Shown here in pieces: positions 34,785 to 46,766 of a stretch of DNA of 64,000 bases (position 1 is its first letter; every line of letters begins with the position of its first letter). Where the stretch lies: NCBI GenBank assembly GCA_002946415.1, contig NJPS01000048.1, forward strand, positions 992,001-1,056,000, read 5' to 3'. The translations under genes were made by a program, and so were the position numbers. The notes under the pieces were generated by a model, which did no database searches, was not told the origin of the DNA, and saw only the letters and a program-made list of their open reading frames with translations. The stretch is from Rutstroemia sp. NJR-2017a BVV2. Its lineage: Eukaryota > Ascomycota > Leotiomycetes > Helotiales > Rutstroemiaceae.

Positions 34785-36074
34785 TTATGACACCACCCAT
34801 TCCGAGTCTTGGGCTTCCATTGGTACCACCTGAACTTTGTCATTGTTAACTTGAGGAAGGTCCGACGTCCACTTCTGTCCTAGCCCGGTCCGTGAAGTGA
34901 CAGGTGGAGCCGTGAACTCCTTTTCATCGGTGGAGCTTGTAGCCCCAGCACCCTCCCCGTTGGTGTTCTCCTTGTTCTCCTTCTTAGTCTTGCGCTTCTT
35001 GCTTTGCACTTGAGACCATTCTCGAGATTCCTCAATGGCAGATTTGACCCGCTCATCATCATCCACCCAACTGCTGCCTCCGACCTTACTCTCGGATGTG
35101 TTTTCGGACTTGGCTGGTACAGTGGGTGTGCTGCTCGAGGTATCTTCTGTAGTGTCAAGCAGATCGAACTTGCCAGTGCTTCCACCATTAGCCGATGGAC
35201 CTGTCCACGCGGAAGTTTGAGGCTGCTGAGATGCCATGAACTGTCTGCCGTCCTTTGGAGCTCTTCCTTCTGCCTCTCTAGCAGTGCGACGTTGCTTCTC
35301 CTCCTTAATCTTACGCTCCTTCTCCTCTTCTTCTCTGGCAATCCTAGCTGCTTCGACCTTGGCCCGGTTCTGCCTTTGCTTCTTAGTTTCGACGGGAGCA
35401 GGTGCAGGCTTGGCTTTTTCCTTCTTTGCTGGCTGTGGGTTGGTTGGCTCGGTGACTTTAATAACAGACGGGCCAGGTGCTGGGGCTTCGAGCATGTCGG
35501 AGATGCCATTAGAGACAGGGGAGACAACACCAGTTGGGCCAACTTCAGGAGAATCAGTGAAAGATTGATCATCATCGGCATCACCCGCAGTCGCAGATCC
35601 AGCAGTCATGTTTCCGGACTCAGCCTTTTGCTTTTCTTGAGCGCGGGATTGCTTGACGGACTTTTGTCGATTTCCGGCAGCAGCTGTAGAAGAGAACTTT
35701 GTACCGGCCTGTGCTTGAGCGAACTGAAGGGCGAACTTGCGATTGCTTTCTGCATCGTCATCATTGTCGGTATCGACATCAACGAACTTTGGCGTTTCTC
35801 GCTTCTGTTCAGGCTTTCGAGGATTCTGAGGTTTCATCTTCTTCTCGGATGTCTTTGCGTCCTGGTCGCCATTGCTCAAACCTCCATCCTTCTTTGCCTT
35901 CTTTGATTTTGGCTCCTTGCGATCTTCGAAGGCCTTGCTTATCTGCTTCGCTGGAGTTGTAGCTTTGACCTTGCTCTTAACTTTATTGGCGTTGTAGTAC
36001 CAGTAAGCACCGGCAGCGCCGATGAGGACGAGCCATCCAATGGCCGTCGTAAATGCAGAGACGTTCGTGCTCAT
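34785..36074 (-). CDS. Uncharacterised single-pass membrane protein with charged low-complexity body
   Basis: Intron-free, 429 aa. I do not recognise a named family. Residues about 9-27 (FTTAIGWLVLIGAAGAYWYY) form one membrane helix right at the N-terminus, so the rest probably faces the cytosol. The body is rich in Lys, Glu, Ala and Ser, with a long charged helix or coiled coil (KKQRQNRAKVEAARIAREEE onward). The C-terminal part has a more conserved look: WVDDDERVKSAIEESREWSQV, then a basic KKRKTKKE patch, then RTGLGQKW and the acidic/aromatic end EWVVS. The overall design recalls ER ribosome-binding or tethering proteins, but that is only analogy. An in-frame ATG 30 codons upstream gives a less plausible start. 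Divergent from the nucleoside hydrolase gene. Confidence 0.82.
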   Translation of the reverse strand: MSTNVSAFTTAIGWLVLIGAAGAYWYYNANKVKSKVKATTPAKQISKAFEDRKEPKSKKAKKDGGLSNGDQDAKTSEKKMKPQNPRKPEQKRETPKFVDVDTDNDDDAESNRKFALQFAQAQAGTKFSSTAAAGNRQKSVKQSRAQEKQKAESGNMTAGSATAGDADDDQSFTDSPEVGPTGVVSPVSNGISDMLEAPAPGPSVIKVTEPTNPQPAKKEKAKPAPAPVETKKQRQNRAKVEAARIAREEEEKERKIKEEKQRRTAREAEGRAPKDGRQFMASQQPQTSAWTGPSANGGSTGKFDLLDTTEDTSSSTPTVPAKSENTSESKVGGSSWVDDDERVKSAIEESREWSQVQSKKRKTKKENKENTNGEGAGATSSTDEKEFTAPPVTSRTGLGQKWTSDLPQVNNDKVQVVPMEAQDSEWVVS

Positions 36075-36934
36075 ATTGAATGGAAGAGGTACAACCAGAA
36101 GATGATATATGTCCCACTTAAGCTCAAGTTCAGATGATGGACGATCTATGAAATAGATGGACACATCAGGGGAAGCTGTCTCGTATCGATTTCGGTAGCT
36201 CCTTGGGGTGTTCTCTAACCAATATGAAGATGGTCAATTGAATGCGGGATATGGAGAACTCTTGAGCTCACTGGGAAGAAACGTGAAGCAGGATTGAACC
36301 CTAGTGTTGATTGATGGTGCAAGTGCGAAGTCTGAGGGTATGGAAAGGTTGCGGACGAAGTTGTAGTTTTGGTCAAATGGACAATATCGAAATGTGGCCT
36401 AAACGGTAGCGGTACAGTTTCAGTGCTGAAAGTAGCCGTTCTAGCTTGTCTGGCCTTTAGGAGCTCTCTCTTAAGCTTGTGTGGTCCGTTCTTTTTGCCC
36501 CGGCTCGCTTCATTGGTCTCTAATCGGTCGCTATCAATTACGTGGAGGAAATGAGGAAGTCAATGTCAATGGAGTCTAGTGTGCGTCGCGGAATATATAA
36601 TATCCGATTTGTGGCTTGTGGTGCCGCAGGTGCCACTCTCTGCGGATGGTGGGCTGTGTGGGAAAGGTGGGGTGGAGGTGCAGTAGCTAAGTGAGGACAT
36701 ACTTGTAGAAAGCAACAACAACTTATTTATTTGATATTTCGTTGTTTCACTCGACTATCCAAGTGACCATTCACCTTGCTTAGCAAAAGAATCAAGAGTG
36801 AATTATCACCCTCCTGTCCCAGGACTTCTATTACTTGCTTTCTCGTCGACCTTCGCTCGATCCTCTACCACGACCTTACAACACATTTCTTCCCTCTCCC
36901 TTCCGGCAATAGTGTGGTACAGTGCGTCACAAAC
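36075..36934. other. Divergent promoter region
   Basis: An 860-bp stretch between two divergent start codons. No gene seen; pyrimidine-rich around 36880-36905, just before the nucleoside hydrolase ATG. Confidence 0.5.
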
Positions 36935-38521
36935 ATGTCTCTTAACCGTATAATCATTGACACAGACCCTGGTAAATATCCTCAGCCGTGTTTCTTACAG
37001 TCCAGACGCTTACCCTTCCTTAAAGGTGTCGACGATGTCTTGGCCGTACTTCTAGCTCTAGCTGCGAAACCGGAGGAGCTTGATGTCTTGATGATATCCA
37101 TAACCTATGGAAATGTTGAGGTCCAAAGGTTCGATCTCTCCTTGGAACATGTCTCCCCATTGTGCTAATCAAAATTTGAAGCTGTTTAAAAAATGCGGTA
37201 GCTCTATTCCATGTTATCGAAAAGGAACTAGAATGGAGACGGCAACGTGGACAGCTCGAAGGTTTCGGGGCAATGAAGAGTTCCAAACCTATTGTGGCAG
37301 TAGGAGCAGACCATCCCCTCGAAGACGAGATGTTGATGGCGGATTATTTCCGTATGAGTTTTACTTCTACGCATAATCACGACGTCTGTGGCTAATACTT
37401 CGAATAGACGGTGTCGACGGCCTAGGTGGTGTTCACGAGAGTGTATGCATTCTAAGTTTTGTTCTTCTCAAGTTTAAAGTTGACTAACAGAATTCTGATA
37501 GCATCCGCATCTATCACCATCCGACGCATGGAAGACTCTTTTCCAACCCCCTCAAGCTAATGCAACTGCTGAAGAGGTTGCTGAGGCACGCATGCTTGCA
37601 TCGCCATCGCCATCGTTCACTGCCTCGCAGCAGCCCGCTCACAAGGAGATGCTCCGTCTTCTTCGGGAGAACCCCAAGGATACAATTACAATTGTTTGTG
37701 TTGGACCCCTAACCAACATCGCTCTAGCTGCTGCAGAAGACCCCGAGACGTTTTTGAAGGTCAAGGAGGTTGTGGTCATGGGAGGAGCCATCGATGTGGA
37801 AGGTAACATAACACCAGTCGCAGAATTCAACACATACGCAGATGCGGTAGCTACTGCTAGAGTTTTTGCTTTGACGTCCCCCAACCCGGTCACGACCATG
37901 CCCCCCCCGCCATTGAAGATGTCTACTCTTCCGCCATATCCGAAGAAGCTCTCTAGACAGCTCAAATTGACCCTATTCCCTCTGGATATTACGACACCAC
38001 ATCAGCTGCAAAAGTCTATGTTCCAAGCCAAATTAGACCCTTTGATCAAGGCTGGAAGTCCACTCGCGGAATGGACTTCTGTGTTTGTCCATAAGACTTT
38101 CGACAAAATCGAGTCACTTACACGCAAGCAAGCCGATCCCGGTCTTGAGTTGCACGATCCTCTTTGCATCTGGTACATGTTGACACGTTCATCACCTTCA
38201 TGGATGGTTGCTCCCAAAGCGCCGGAAGATATTCGAGTTGAAACCGCGGGCCAATGGACCCGTGGAATGCACATTATTGACAGACGTCATAGAAGGAAGG
38301 CACCGCAAGCACAAGTTAAGAGCCCTGGGGCGGTCGATATTTCAAATCCCATGGAGAATATCGCAGTCGTCATCGACAACGATATCGATGTGACAGCAGA
38401 TACTCCTGGCGATAACGGCGGCTGGCTTAGTGAACACAAGGGCAATAGAATCAGCAGAATCGTTGGAACGCCCGGAGAAGATGCCTTCGGCCCTTATCTG
38501 TTGGAACGAGTATTTGGATGA
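36935..38521 (+). CDS. Inosine-uridine preferring nucleoside hydrolase family protein
   Basis: Hydrolyses the N-glycosidic bond of nucleosides to base and ribose (purine/pyrimidine salvage). Five exons: 36935-36971, 37027-37138, 37182-37351, 37408-37442 and 37502-38521, giving 457 aa, longer than bacterial enzymes (about 310). The calcium and ribose site DTDPGVDD is built across the first splice junction. Later landmarks are ITYGNV, the GVDGLGG loop (exon 4, only 35 bases), VCVGPLTNIALA, VVMGGA, EFNTYADAVA and the HDPLCIWY block with the last metal-binding Asp. A Pro-rich insertion (about 245-270), encoded partly by a run of eight C at 37901-37908, and an extended C-terminus explain the extra length. 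Confidence 0.92.
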
Positions 38522-38874
38522 ATGCGCTGGTTCGACCAACGCGGTATCTTAGGTTTTATGTAGATACCTCGCATTTTGCTCCCATAGCCTGGTAAACCAG
38601 AACACGCATGGATATAGATAGTGGACGGTGGAAGATGCACACTCCTTAATGTCAATTTCTTCGCTGATACTACCGGCTAAAGCCTTAAAAGTGTACAGCT
38701 GAGTTAACATGAAACCTAGATACTCCTAAGCTTATAGGCTCACCTAGGAAATAGATAGCAAATCTCTCAGTCCATCCAACGCCCAACCATGTAATACCAT
38801 TCCACGCACGCTGCGCTCATCTTCACCTTCGATCGAATAAATGCCAAATTTGGTACCCTCCTTGGAATTTTTGT
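38522..38874. other. Convergent intergenic region
   Basis: Holds the 3' ends of the nucleoside hydrolase and LSM8 genes. Nothing else is recognised. Confidence 0.5.
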
Positions 38875-39320
38875 TCACGAATGCTTCGTCCCTCCTATCA
38901 CGGCGCCCCTAACTTCCAGCCAGTTGATACTATCGTCGAGCTCCTCGTCCACAAGACCTACTACCACCACATTATCTCCTCTGATCAGATATAAGCCATG
39001 TGGCACCTCGCTCGAAGCCTCTGGATCTTCCGGTGGTCGTATTATACGCTCAATCGTCTGCGATAACACCTATCACTCCAATATCAGTCGCTTGGACAAA
39101 TGTAGAAACATGGAAAGGTCAAGATGATAAGTACCAGATTTGTCTGTTGATCGCATGAAAGTAATGTACCAACAAGTGTTCTCGAATCCGCCGTCAGGAT
39201 CAACACCTTTTCTACCCAACTGTCAGAATATGGTTGTAAGTCTTGCTTTTGTATAAATGGCAGTGTTGGGCGTAGGGGGGGTGGGAGTGGCTTACTGTTT
39301 ACATAGCCTGAGAGGGACAT
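38875..39320 (-). CDS. LSM8: U6 snRNA-associated Sm-like protein LSm8
   Basis: Subunit specific to the nuclear Lsm2-8 ring that binds the 3' end of U6 snRNA and supports splicing. Three exons: 39320-39296, 39211-39135 and 39069-38875, giving 98 aa, exactly the family size. The first exon has only eight and one-third codons; its junction produces YVNKKVLILTADSRTLVG, the Sm1 motif start. Sm1 continues to LLSCDQQTNLVL across the second intron, and Sm2 is seen in GLYLIRGDNVVVVG. IERIIRPPEDPE between them distinguishes LSm8 from other Lsm proteins. Divergent from VPS26. Confidence 0.96.
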
Positions 39321-40262
39321 ATTCGAGGCAGAGCTCGCTGCCGGCTCGGCAGCACAATCAAAGCTTGGTTATGCTTGTATGGTTGAGAAACTCTGATCTG
39401 GGCGACTTTATTATGCCAACAAATTATTGATCCGGCTTCGTCGTTATGAATTCGTCCTGAAGATAGTAATGTCGTGAGCTTTAGAATTATTGAAGATTCC
39501 CCAAATTCCTTTAGCACCTACAACTGACAACGGAACTTCCCGCTACCAAGCACCAGCCACAAAGTGTCCGTGCGCTCTGAGCTCAGTTGAGCCAATCTGG
39601 ACGTATTTCAGAAGCAGCATTACGACCTCCTGCTAGCTCCAACATTCTGTGCGATTAATACAGAGGATATCGAAGCTTCCTGACCTCCATTAGTTTCTTT
39701 ACAAAACCACCGGATCTCGTGTTGCTGCCGTTGAAGGACCATCAAACAAGAAGACCGATCTTCTGACAGCAGAACCTCTGTGGATACACGAATCCCACGA
39801 TACCGTACTCGACTACCTACCTTCTCCCCCGCCGGATTATCTCCTTCTCTGCCTACTCTCCGGGTAGCTAGCTTTACGGCGCAATTACAGAATTACGCGG
39901 CAGCTTCCTCGGATCCGACTCCAAGGACGACAAAGCGCCCTCATCGCACTTACAGCAACAATACTTGTGCGACAAGCATTTGCCAATAGCCGGGAGCGCA
40001 TTCGTGCATTCGCATTCAACTTAAAGAGGTTCTCCTTCCGCCAGCAACAACTTCCAGTCAACTCCAGTTCTCGTCTCATACCACCGGCATTGATTCCTAG
40101 TACTTGCCATTCAGAATCTTTGTATTCTTTCAGCAGGCTTGCGTCAATCCAGCTTTACAACAAGCCTATCGAACCCGTAAAAATTTCCCGGGAGTCGCTG
40201 TTATCACTCCCAATTTTAGACATCCTATTCAATCTTTCAGTTGAATAGCGACCCCCGAAGAT
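39321..40262. other. Divergent promoter region LSM8 / VPS26
   Basis: A 942-bp stretch without a supported gene. The 300 bases before VPS26 contain frames that look like chance. No promoter element was recognised with confidence. Confidence 0.5.
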
Positions 40263-41473
40263 ATGTCTTTCCTCTTTCAGGCGCCTGTCGATATCGACAT
40301 TGTTCTAGAGGATGGCGACAAACGAGAAACCGTTGAGGTCAAGAACAAGAGCAGTAAGGAGAGGGTACCATTGTACAAGGACGGGGAAAGTGTTCGAGGC
40401 GCGGTCACTATCAGACCTAAAGATGGCAAGCGGTTAGAGCATACTGGTATCAAGGTTCAATTCATCGGATTGATTGGTAAGTTACTGCTCTTCCCACCAC
40501 GGCGCTGCCAGAGATGAAGCATATCTTACTGATATTGGCTTGATCAGAAATGTTTTATGATCGTGGGAATCACTATGAGTTTCTGTCCTTGGGTCAGGAA
40601 CTGGCAGCACCAGGCGAGTTACAACATCCGCAAGCATTCGACTTCAACTTCAAAAACGTTGAGAAGCAGTACGAGTCATACAATGGGATCAATGTCAAGC
40701 TGCGCTATTTCATCAAGGTCACCGTTTCGAGACGAATGGCAGATGTCATTCGTGAAAAGGATCTCTGGGTTTTCTCCTACAGAATTCCTCCGGAAATGAA
40801 CAGCTCTATCAAGATGGATGTTGGTATTGAAGACTGTCTCCACATTGAGTTTGAATACTCCAAGTCGAAATATCACATGAAGGATGTGATTGTTGGGCGA
40901 ATCTACTTCTTGTTGGTGCGCCTCAAGATCAAGCATATGGAGCTATCAATCATCAGGCGCGAGACTACTGGTACGCCGCCTAACCAATACAACGAAAGCG
41001 AGACTCTGGTTCGATTTGAGGTCAGTTACCCAACGTTCATACGGAAGTTCTTTTGCTAACCATAGGCTTAGATCATGGATGGCTCCCCATCACGAGGAGA
41101 GACTATTCCAATCAGACTGTTCCTCGGGGGTTTCGATCTTACCCCTACTTTCCGGGAAGTGAATAAGAAGTACTCTACCAGATATTATCTGAGTCTTGTT
41201 CTCATTGATGAAGGTTAGCTTACTCCGATGCCCCCCTTATCATAGCTCCAATCTCCCTATGAAATCCTCTGTCAAGACCACCCTCCACCAAATTCCTTTT
41301 CCTACATCAAACTAACCGAACTTCTACTAGATGCCCGCCGCTACTTCAAACAATCTGAAATCGTCCTCTACCGTCAACAACCTGAAGAAGCCCTCGCCCT
41401 AGGGCAACAAACCAAAATTGCAGGAGCCCATTCAGCACCGAGTCCCACTCGCAAACAACTTCCCGCCCAGTAA
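40263..41473 (+). CDS. VPS26: Retromer subunit Vps26
   Basis: Arrestin-fold subunit of the retromer cargo-selection complex (Vps26-Vps29-Vps35) that returns receptors from endosomes to the Golgi. Four exons: 40263-40476, 40548-41020, 41072-41213 and 41331-41473, giving 323 aa. Family blocks: the FQAPVDIDIVLEDGDKRETV N-terminus, HTGIKVQFIGLIGEMFYDRG across the first junction, LAAPGEL, YNGINVKLRYFIKVTVSR, EDCLHIEFEYSKSKYHMKDV, ELSIIRRETTG, and IPIRLFLGGFDLTPTFREVN followed by STRYYLSLVLIDEDARRYFKQ and EIVLYR. The C-terminal tail after the conserved part is short. Confidence 0.97.
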
Positions 41474-42168
41474 ATGAACACATCTAACAAGTTTCTGGTG
41501 TGTTAAAAAGAACGTTTTGTGCCTTTTGCCTATTTTTACTATTCTAATCGATACCCTAATCCGGTTCTTTTATCCGTGGGCGAACTATTTTGAGGGGCCG
41601 AGTTGGAGTTTTTGATGGGAGGGGAACAGGAAGAAGTTGATGATAGATCGAATGGACGAGGAGTGAATTGGGAGGGGAAACAGAAATGGGTTCTCCTGGC
41701 CTATGTTATGTTGCATGGAAATGGCGTGTTGACGATATGATATGACATTGCATGAGCATTTCAAGGATGGAGGTGTACATTACAGAGACAAAGATACGAA
41801 TAAGGATACTCCTGAAATAAGGAATGGAATGATAGACAGAGACGAAGACAATGCAAAAATGCAATGTCACTTGCTATTCCCAGAAGTGTACATCTTTGAA
41901 CTCAAACTTCTTTAACAAGTGAACATAATTTAGTATGCATCCCCCGTTTCATTCCTACTTAGTTCGATGATGCATGCGCTATCACGAATGTCTCGTCCAC
42001 ACGACTTGATGCAGCAACTCCTTGAAATCGGATACCCAAAGAAAATAAACCTTACATTCCTTTCTACCTCCCTGCCTGCCTGCCTGCCTGCCATCCATCC
42101 AAATAGAGTCAATTAATTTTTACGCCAATCTTTATGTTATAACATGCTAATTTCTCTCTTTTCCACAA
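41474..42168. other. Convergent intergenic region VPS26 / NUP120
   Basis: A 695-bp stretch with no gene. It contains a CCTG microsatellite (42071-42092, listed separately) and the 3' ends of both genes. Confidence 0.5.
42071..42092. repeat. CCTG tetranucleotide microsatellite
   Basis: Five CCTG units plus CC in a row, followed by CATC CATC. Directly visible; likely variable in length between strains. Confidence 0.95.
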
Positions 42169-45100
42169 TCATAAAACATCCATGGCATCCCCTTCTGCGC
42201 TCCCGCTCATCAACGCAAACTGACCCATCTCAATCGCCGCCACGCGATCCAACTCCTCCTGATAGCCCCTCCTAATCGCCTCCAGCGTAACAACCGTCCT
42301 CTTGACCTCACCCGCCGCATCCGCATTCTCCCTCCTCCCCTTATCCTTCCCTCTTTCTCTCCCTTCCACCCCATCGCACAGAATCCACGCCTGTTTCGGG
42401 TCCACACAGCTCAACGCATTAATAACCGCCACAAACTGTCTCGTGATCTGCGTTTCCGCAATCCCGCCCTCCCCGGCATCCGTAAGCAGACGCTCTCCAT
42501 CCGCCGACCCTCTTAGTTTCCCCAGCCTCTCCCATCCCACGGCTGCCGCGCCGCGGAAATCGCCGTGCTGGATGCGCCACGCGTACAGGACTTTGTGCCA
42601 GGGGATGCCGGTGGCGACTTCGATGACGGCGCGGCATTTCTGCGCGAGAATGTCGTCGACTTGGTCTTGGAGGCCGATGAAGGGGAGGGCGACGAGCTGG
42701 CTGGCGTGGTTCGCTTCGCACATTTTGGTGATGAGAGAGCGGAGCGAGGAGGTCTGGAGTGCGGAGTCGGAGATTAGGGAGAGGGTGGAGTGGGCGAGGT
42801 CGAAGCGGGAGGTGTGGAGGGCGGCGAAGAAGAGGCGGCTATGCATTTCGGTGCGGAGGGCATCGGCGGAGGAGAGGGATGATGAAGAGGGGCTGCTGGG
42901 CTTGATGAATTGGAGAGCTAGACGGGAGAAATCAATTACGTAGGAGTGGATTTTTTCTTTGTCGTAGAGAGAGACGATGTGAGAGTAGTATTCTGGGAGA
43001 CCGGCGTTGAGAAGTTGTTTTTCTGTTTCGTCAAGGTAGCCGGCGCTGTGTTGGTTTGTGTGTTTTCGTTGGTCTGGATACGCTGTAAGTTATATTAGTC
43101 AAAATTCTTGAAATGAATGGGATTGGTTGGAACTTACCCATTCCAAAAGCCGCTTTCTTGAAGTGAAGAGATGCGGCACGAGGATCATTCGCAGCGAGAC
43201 AGGCTCTACCTTGGATATATGTTGCAAATGCATCATGGCCAGCAAAACGCGAGAACTCCATAGCTAAATCATGACGGTTCTGTTTCAGCAAGAAGCATTG
43301 AATGATAGCTGGAGGGGATTCGTAGCTGCTATCAGGCTTGCAAAGCTCAACAATAAAATCCGTCAAGGCTGAAGACATCGAGACTCTTCGTTCGAAGCCG
43401 AACAAATGCCTATGAACACCTTCTAAAACAGTGACTGTCTCGTATTGTGTTTGCCTTTTGGTGATGGAAGAGGTCGATTCATTAAGGGAGTTGGAGCGTT
43501 CGCGATTCGGGAGAGGCAGGTCCATTTGTGTTTTTGCCAACCACGCAATGAGCTCAAGCCGCTTCAACATGGTCAAAAGCATGTCGAAGATAGGTGCAGA
43601 GTCAAAATCGATGCCTTCCTCGCCATGGTTTATCTCAACTTCAATCAATATCAGTAAAAGAAGTTGGTCGATGCAGATGCCCCTATGCAATTCAATTGCC
43701 TCTTGAGCCCCTCGAACGATCAACTTGTTGCCGGAACTCGCCAGCGGTATTGGGTCCTTCTCGACTCGTGCAGAGGTCACCATTGAGGAAAGTAAATCCT
43801 CATATACCTGGGGAGTAATGTCCTTGAAGTCACCCCCTAAGCTAGCCACTAACGTATGGTAGTCTTCATCAGTGATCTGATTCGTGTAGTCGCAAATATC
43901 ATATAATGCCTTCATTCTCACTGATGGAAGGCCGGATGGCTCTTCAAAGAGCTGCCCCAATAGTGCGGCATTAAAGCTGTGGAATAGTTGATCTGAAACG
44001 GTTTCCCTGAATGCAGCAGCTGCGCTTGCGAGTGTGGATACATATTCTGAAGCCCGTGGTGGCTCCTCAGGATTGTGCCATATACGCTCGAAGTTGCTAC
44101 AATCTCGAATGGCCGAGATACCATCAGCTGAGATGACCCACGGCATGTTACCCTTAGGATCTATAACTAATGACAGAGCTTCGCCTCTTTGCTTATCCAG
44201 TTCGACAAGCAAACGGTAGAAGCGTCTCCATTGCGCATCTGTTGCAAGACGGAATTGCTCAAAGTCTGCACTTCCATCAGATGCGCGACCGAGTGTAGCT
44301 GTTATCGCTATCGTTGAACATAACCTTTCAGGTAATGGCGCAGTTTTACGTACGGTATCCCTGGATGAGCCTAGACCACGTTCATAGATAGCAAGACCAG
44401 TTTCAATCGTTGCTTGTGTGAATCTTCCTGGGTATAGGATGAAACCCAGCCATTTATCTGTACTATCAGAAGCGTCACCATGATAGATTGTAGGTAGCGG
44501 AGTCTGTGATAGGGTTTCAGTCGCCATGGCCTCCCAACCATCTTCCCATAACTCTTGAACAGCATCGTCGGAACCACTCGCGAAGTACAGTTTTTGCACT
44601 CGGTAAGTGGTGTTGTTCTTCCATAATGTCCACAGATTTAGTGCGTTGTTTGCTCTATCTACCACCACTGAGAAATCTGCCAGTGTCCAAAGATCTGAAG
44701 TTGGTGGTCGAGGTACTAGAGTATTGTTGGGAAATGCATCTGCGATGGAGAGACTTCCATCTCCAGCAGGTGTTATGTTCCAAAACTTAAACTGGCCTTC
44801 GCCAATAGGGGAGTAAGTAACACAGATGGCGTTCTCATCATTGTGGCAATAGACCTTAACCAGCTGTTGGTATGAAGGATCAATGACCGGTTTTCTCGTA
44901 TTCTTAGGATCAGGTTCCGCCCCAAGTATATCCCCAACGTATGATACCCGTCCACTAGATAGATTCCAGATTCGAAGGTTGTGATCTAATGAGACTGTAA
45001 ATGCGTACGGGAACCCATCTATACTGGTTGCTGGAGAAGCTATCGAAGTCACTGTAGATAATTCGACATTCGCATTGCCATGTCGAATAGTATTGCTTCC

Positions 45101-45868
45101 CTGGAAGGGTATGAAGCTCTTGAGGCCATCCCTCCAACCTCCTGGGTTATAATGCGATTCCTTCCACTCGGAACCTTCTCATTGTCAGTACATCTACAAA
45201 TTCTAGAGTAAAGGCAACATACCATCTCCTCCCGATTTCCTATCTAGCTTCAGGAGACCACCATCGAAATTTGAAACCAGTAACTCATTGGCGCTGAGCG
45301 CAACCATTCTATGCGGCTTCTTGAAGCTAAATGCAGAGGAGATGTATGACTTGCACCAGTTCCCAACATTGTTCTCTGTACTCGAAGCATTGCGAAAGAA
45401 ATCCGGCCAAAGCCTTAAGGTGTAGAGGTGATGCGTTTCCGTCAACACGAATGCGCTGATATAGTCATGCTCTTTGCAGTCCGAAAATGCAACGCAACCT
45501 TGCTTTATCGAACTTGGGAAGCTCAATCTTAAAGTGAGATGTGCATCCGCGACATTTAGCTGCTTCGACACATCCACCGCCTGTATTGAGAGTACTTTTC
45601 CATCCTCCAGAATCCTCCAGAGATAGCTTTGTGGGAAGACATCTTGCGTGCGATGATATATCGAGGCTGCAGTAGCTAGGTGTTTTTGCTTGAAAGCTCT
45701 TTCGTCCTCCGCTATGGCTAATTCTGCAACATGGGATCGCTTTGTTGAAGTTCTTGGAGCTGGGGCGCCGTGCACTGGTAAACGAATCGCGATGATGGAA
45801 TTCTGGGTGGATGGATCGAGGTTTAATTTGGTCTCCTTGTACGAGTGGAAAGGTCCTTTATCCGCCAT
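42169..45868 (-). CDS. NUP120: Nucleoporin Nup120/Nup160 of the Y-complex
   Basis: Scaffold subunit of the Nup84/Nup107 Y-complex of nuclear pores, needed for pore assembly and mRNA export. Three exons: 45868-45223, 45174-43138 and 43082-42169, giving 1198 aa, right for the family. The N-terminal half is a beta-propeller, seen in ANELLVSNFDGGLLKLDR and LDHNLRIWNLSSGRVSY. The rest is a helical solenoid with segments such as CFLLKQNRHDLAMEFSRF and YIQGRACLAANDPRAASLHFKKAAFGM. Both junctions fall inside conserved stretches and keep frame. I start at ATG 45868 because SYKETKLNLDP follows at the usual distance. Several long frames opposite the GC-rich C-terminal exon are shadows. Confidence 0.93.
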
Positions 45869-46766
45869 TGTATCCCCATCAATTGCCGTTCTTGTGGAAA
45901 AGTTGGGTGGACGATCAAAGTTGTCGCATTCTTGAATTGTTTTGACGCGATGCTGGGTATCGCGAGCTTCACTTTTTCCAGGTTAAAGCGGACGCTAGCG
46001 GGTAGATGCTTGTAAAGGAACGAAAGCAGATTTTGGCTTGGTAAGAGATGCATATCATGCAATTATAGCAGGATATCATAGTGAACAGATTGTTCTTAGT
46101 TTGCTATATTTGCTAACCAAGGATCTCCCTTAATAAAGCAATAATATCTCTATATACTTGACTTTCAGGTAAATGTCTATACCTCTCTGAGCACATATAA
46201 AAGCTACGGTTTGACGATATCAACCCTGGGGTATTATTACTGTCTCAGAGGTTTCCTATCGAGTTCAAAGGCTGAGCAAACCTCACAGCGGAGCCATTAA
46301 CTATCTCCATCCATGCTCTATACAGCTTTTTCCCACCATCTGTCGCTTCCACCACATCGATCCTCATCCATATACTCCAAACCAACCTTGCCCCCTCTCA
46401 CACTTTGCTCCCCACGCCCTATACATCCATAGCCCTCACCAGCCCGGTGGACTCCCCCTTCGTCTCTTACTATGCACAGATATACGAAGCTCTGAAGGAA
46501 TATAAGCCAAGCTTCAACAACAGTGTGCACCAAAGTAAATGTGGAAAAGCGATAGTGATACGGTTTATATGCCCAATCGCTGTCCAATTAATTATATAAA
46601 GGTAACTTCCCATGATGTGAAAATCAATAAAAGCTGCTATGCCATCCCATGCTCCAGTCCATATACCATACCAAGAGCCAAAGAAGAGGAAGAAGAAATG
46701 CATCACACATAAAGCATCAAAAGTCCATAAACATCCCACCAGATAAAGTATCCTCTCTGAACAAAC
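45869..46766. other. NUP120 promoter and RAD51 3' flank
   Basis: About 0.9 kb; both neighbours are on the minus strand. No gene seen; a long AT-rich stretch lies at 46070-46160. Confidence 0.5.

Noticed and set aside
35004..35906. 300-codon plus-strand frame opposite the low-complexity membrane protein gene
   Set aside because: It is a Leu/Ser-rich shadow of a Lys/Glu/Ser-rich coding strand, without independent features.
42302..42943. 213-codon plus-strand frame inside the NUP120 C-terminal exon
   Set aside because: It is antisense to a well-supported conserved exon with high GC; a shadow frame.
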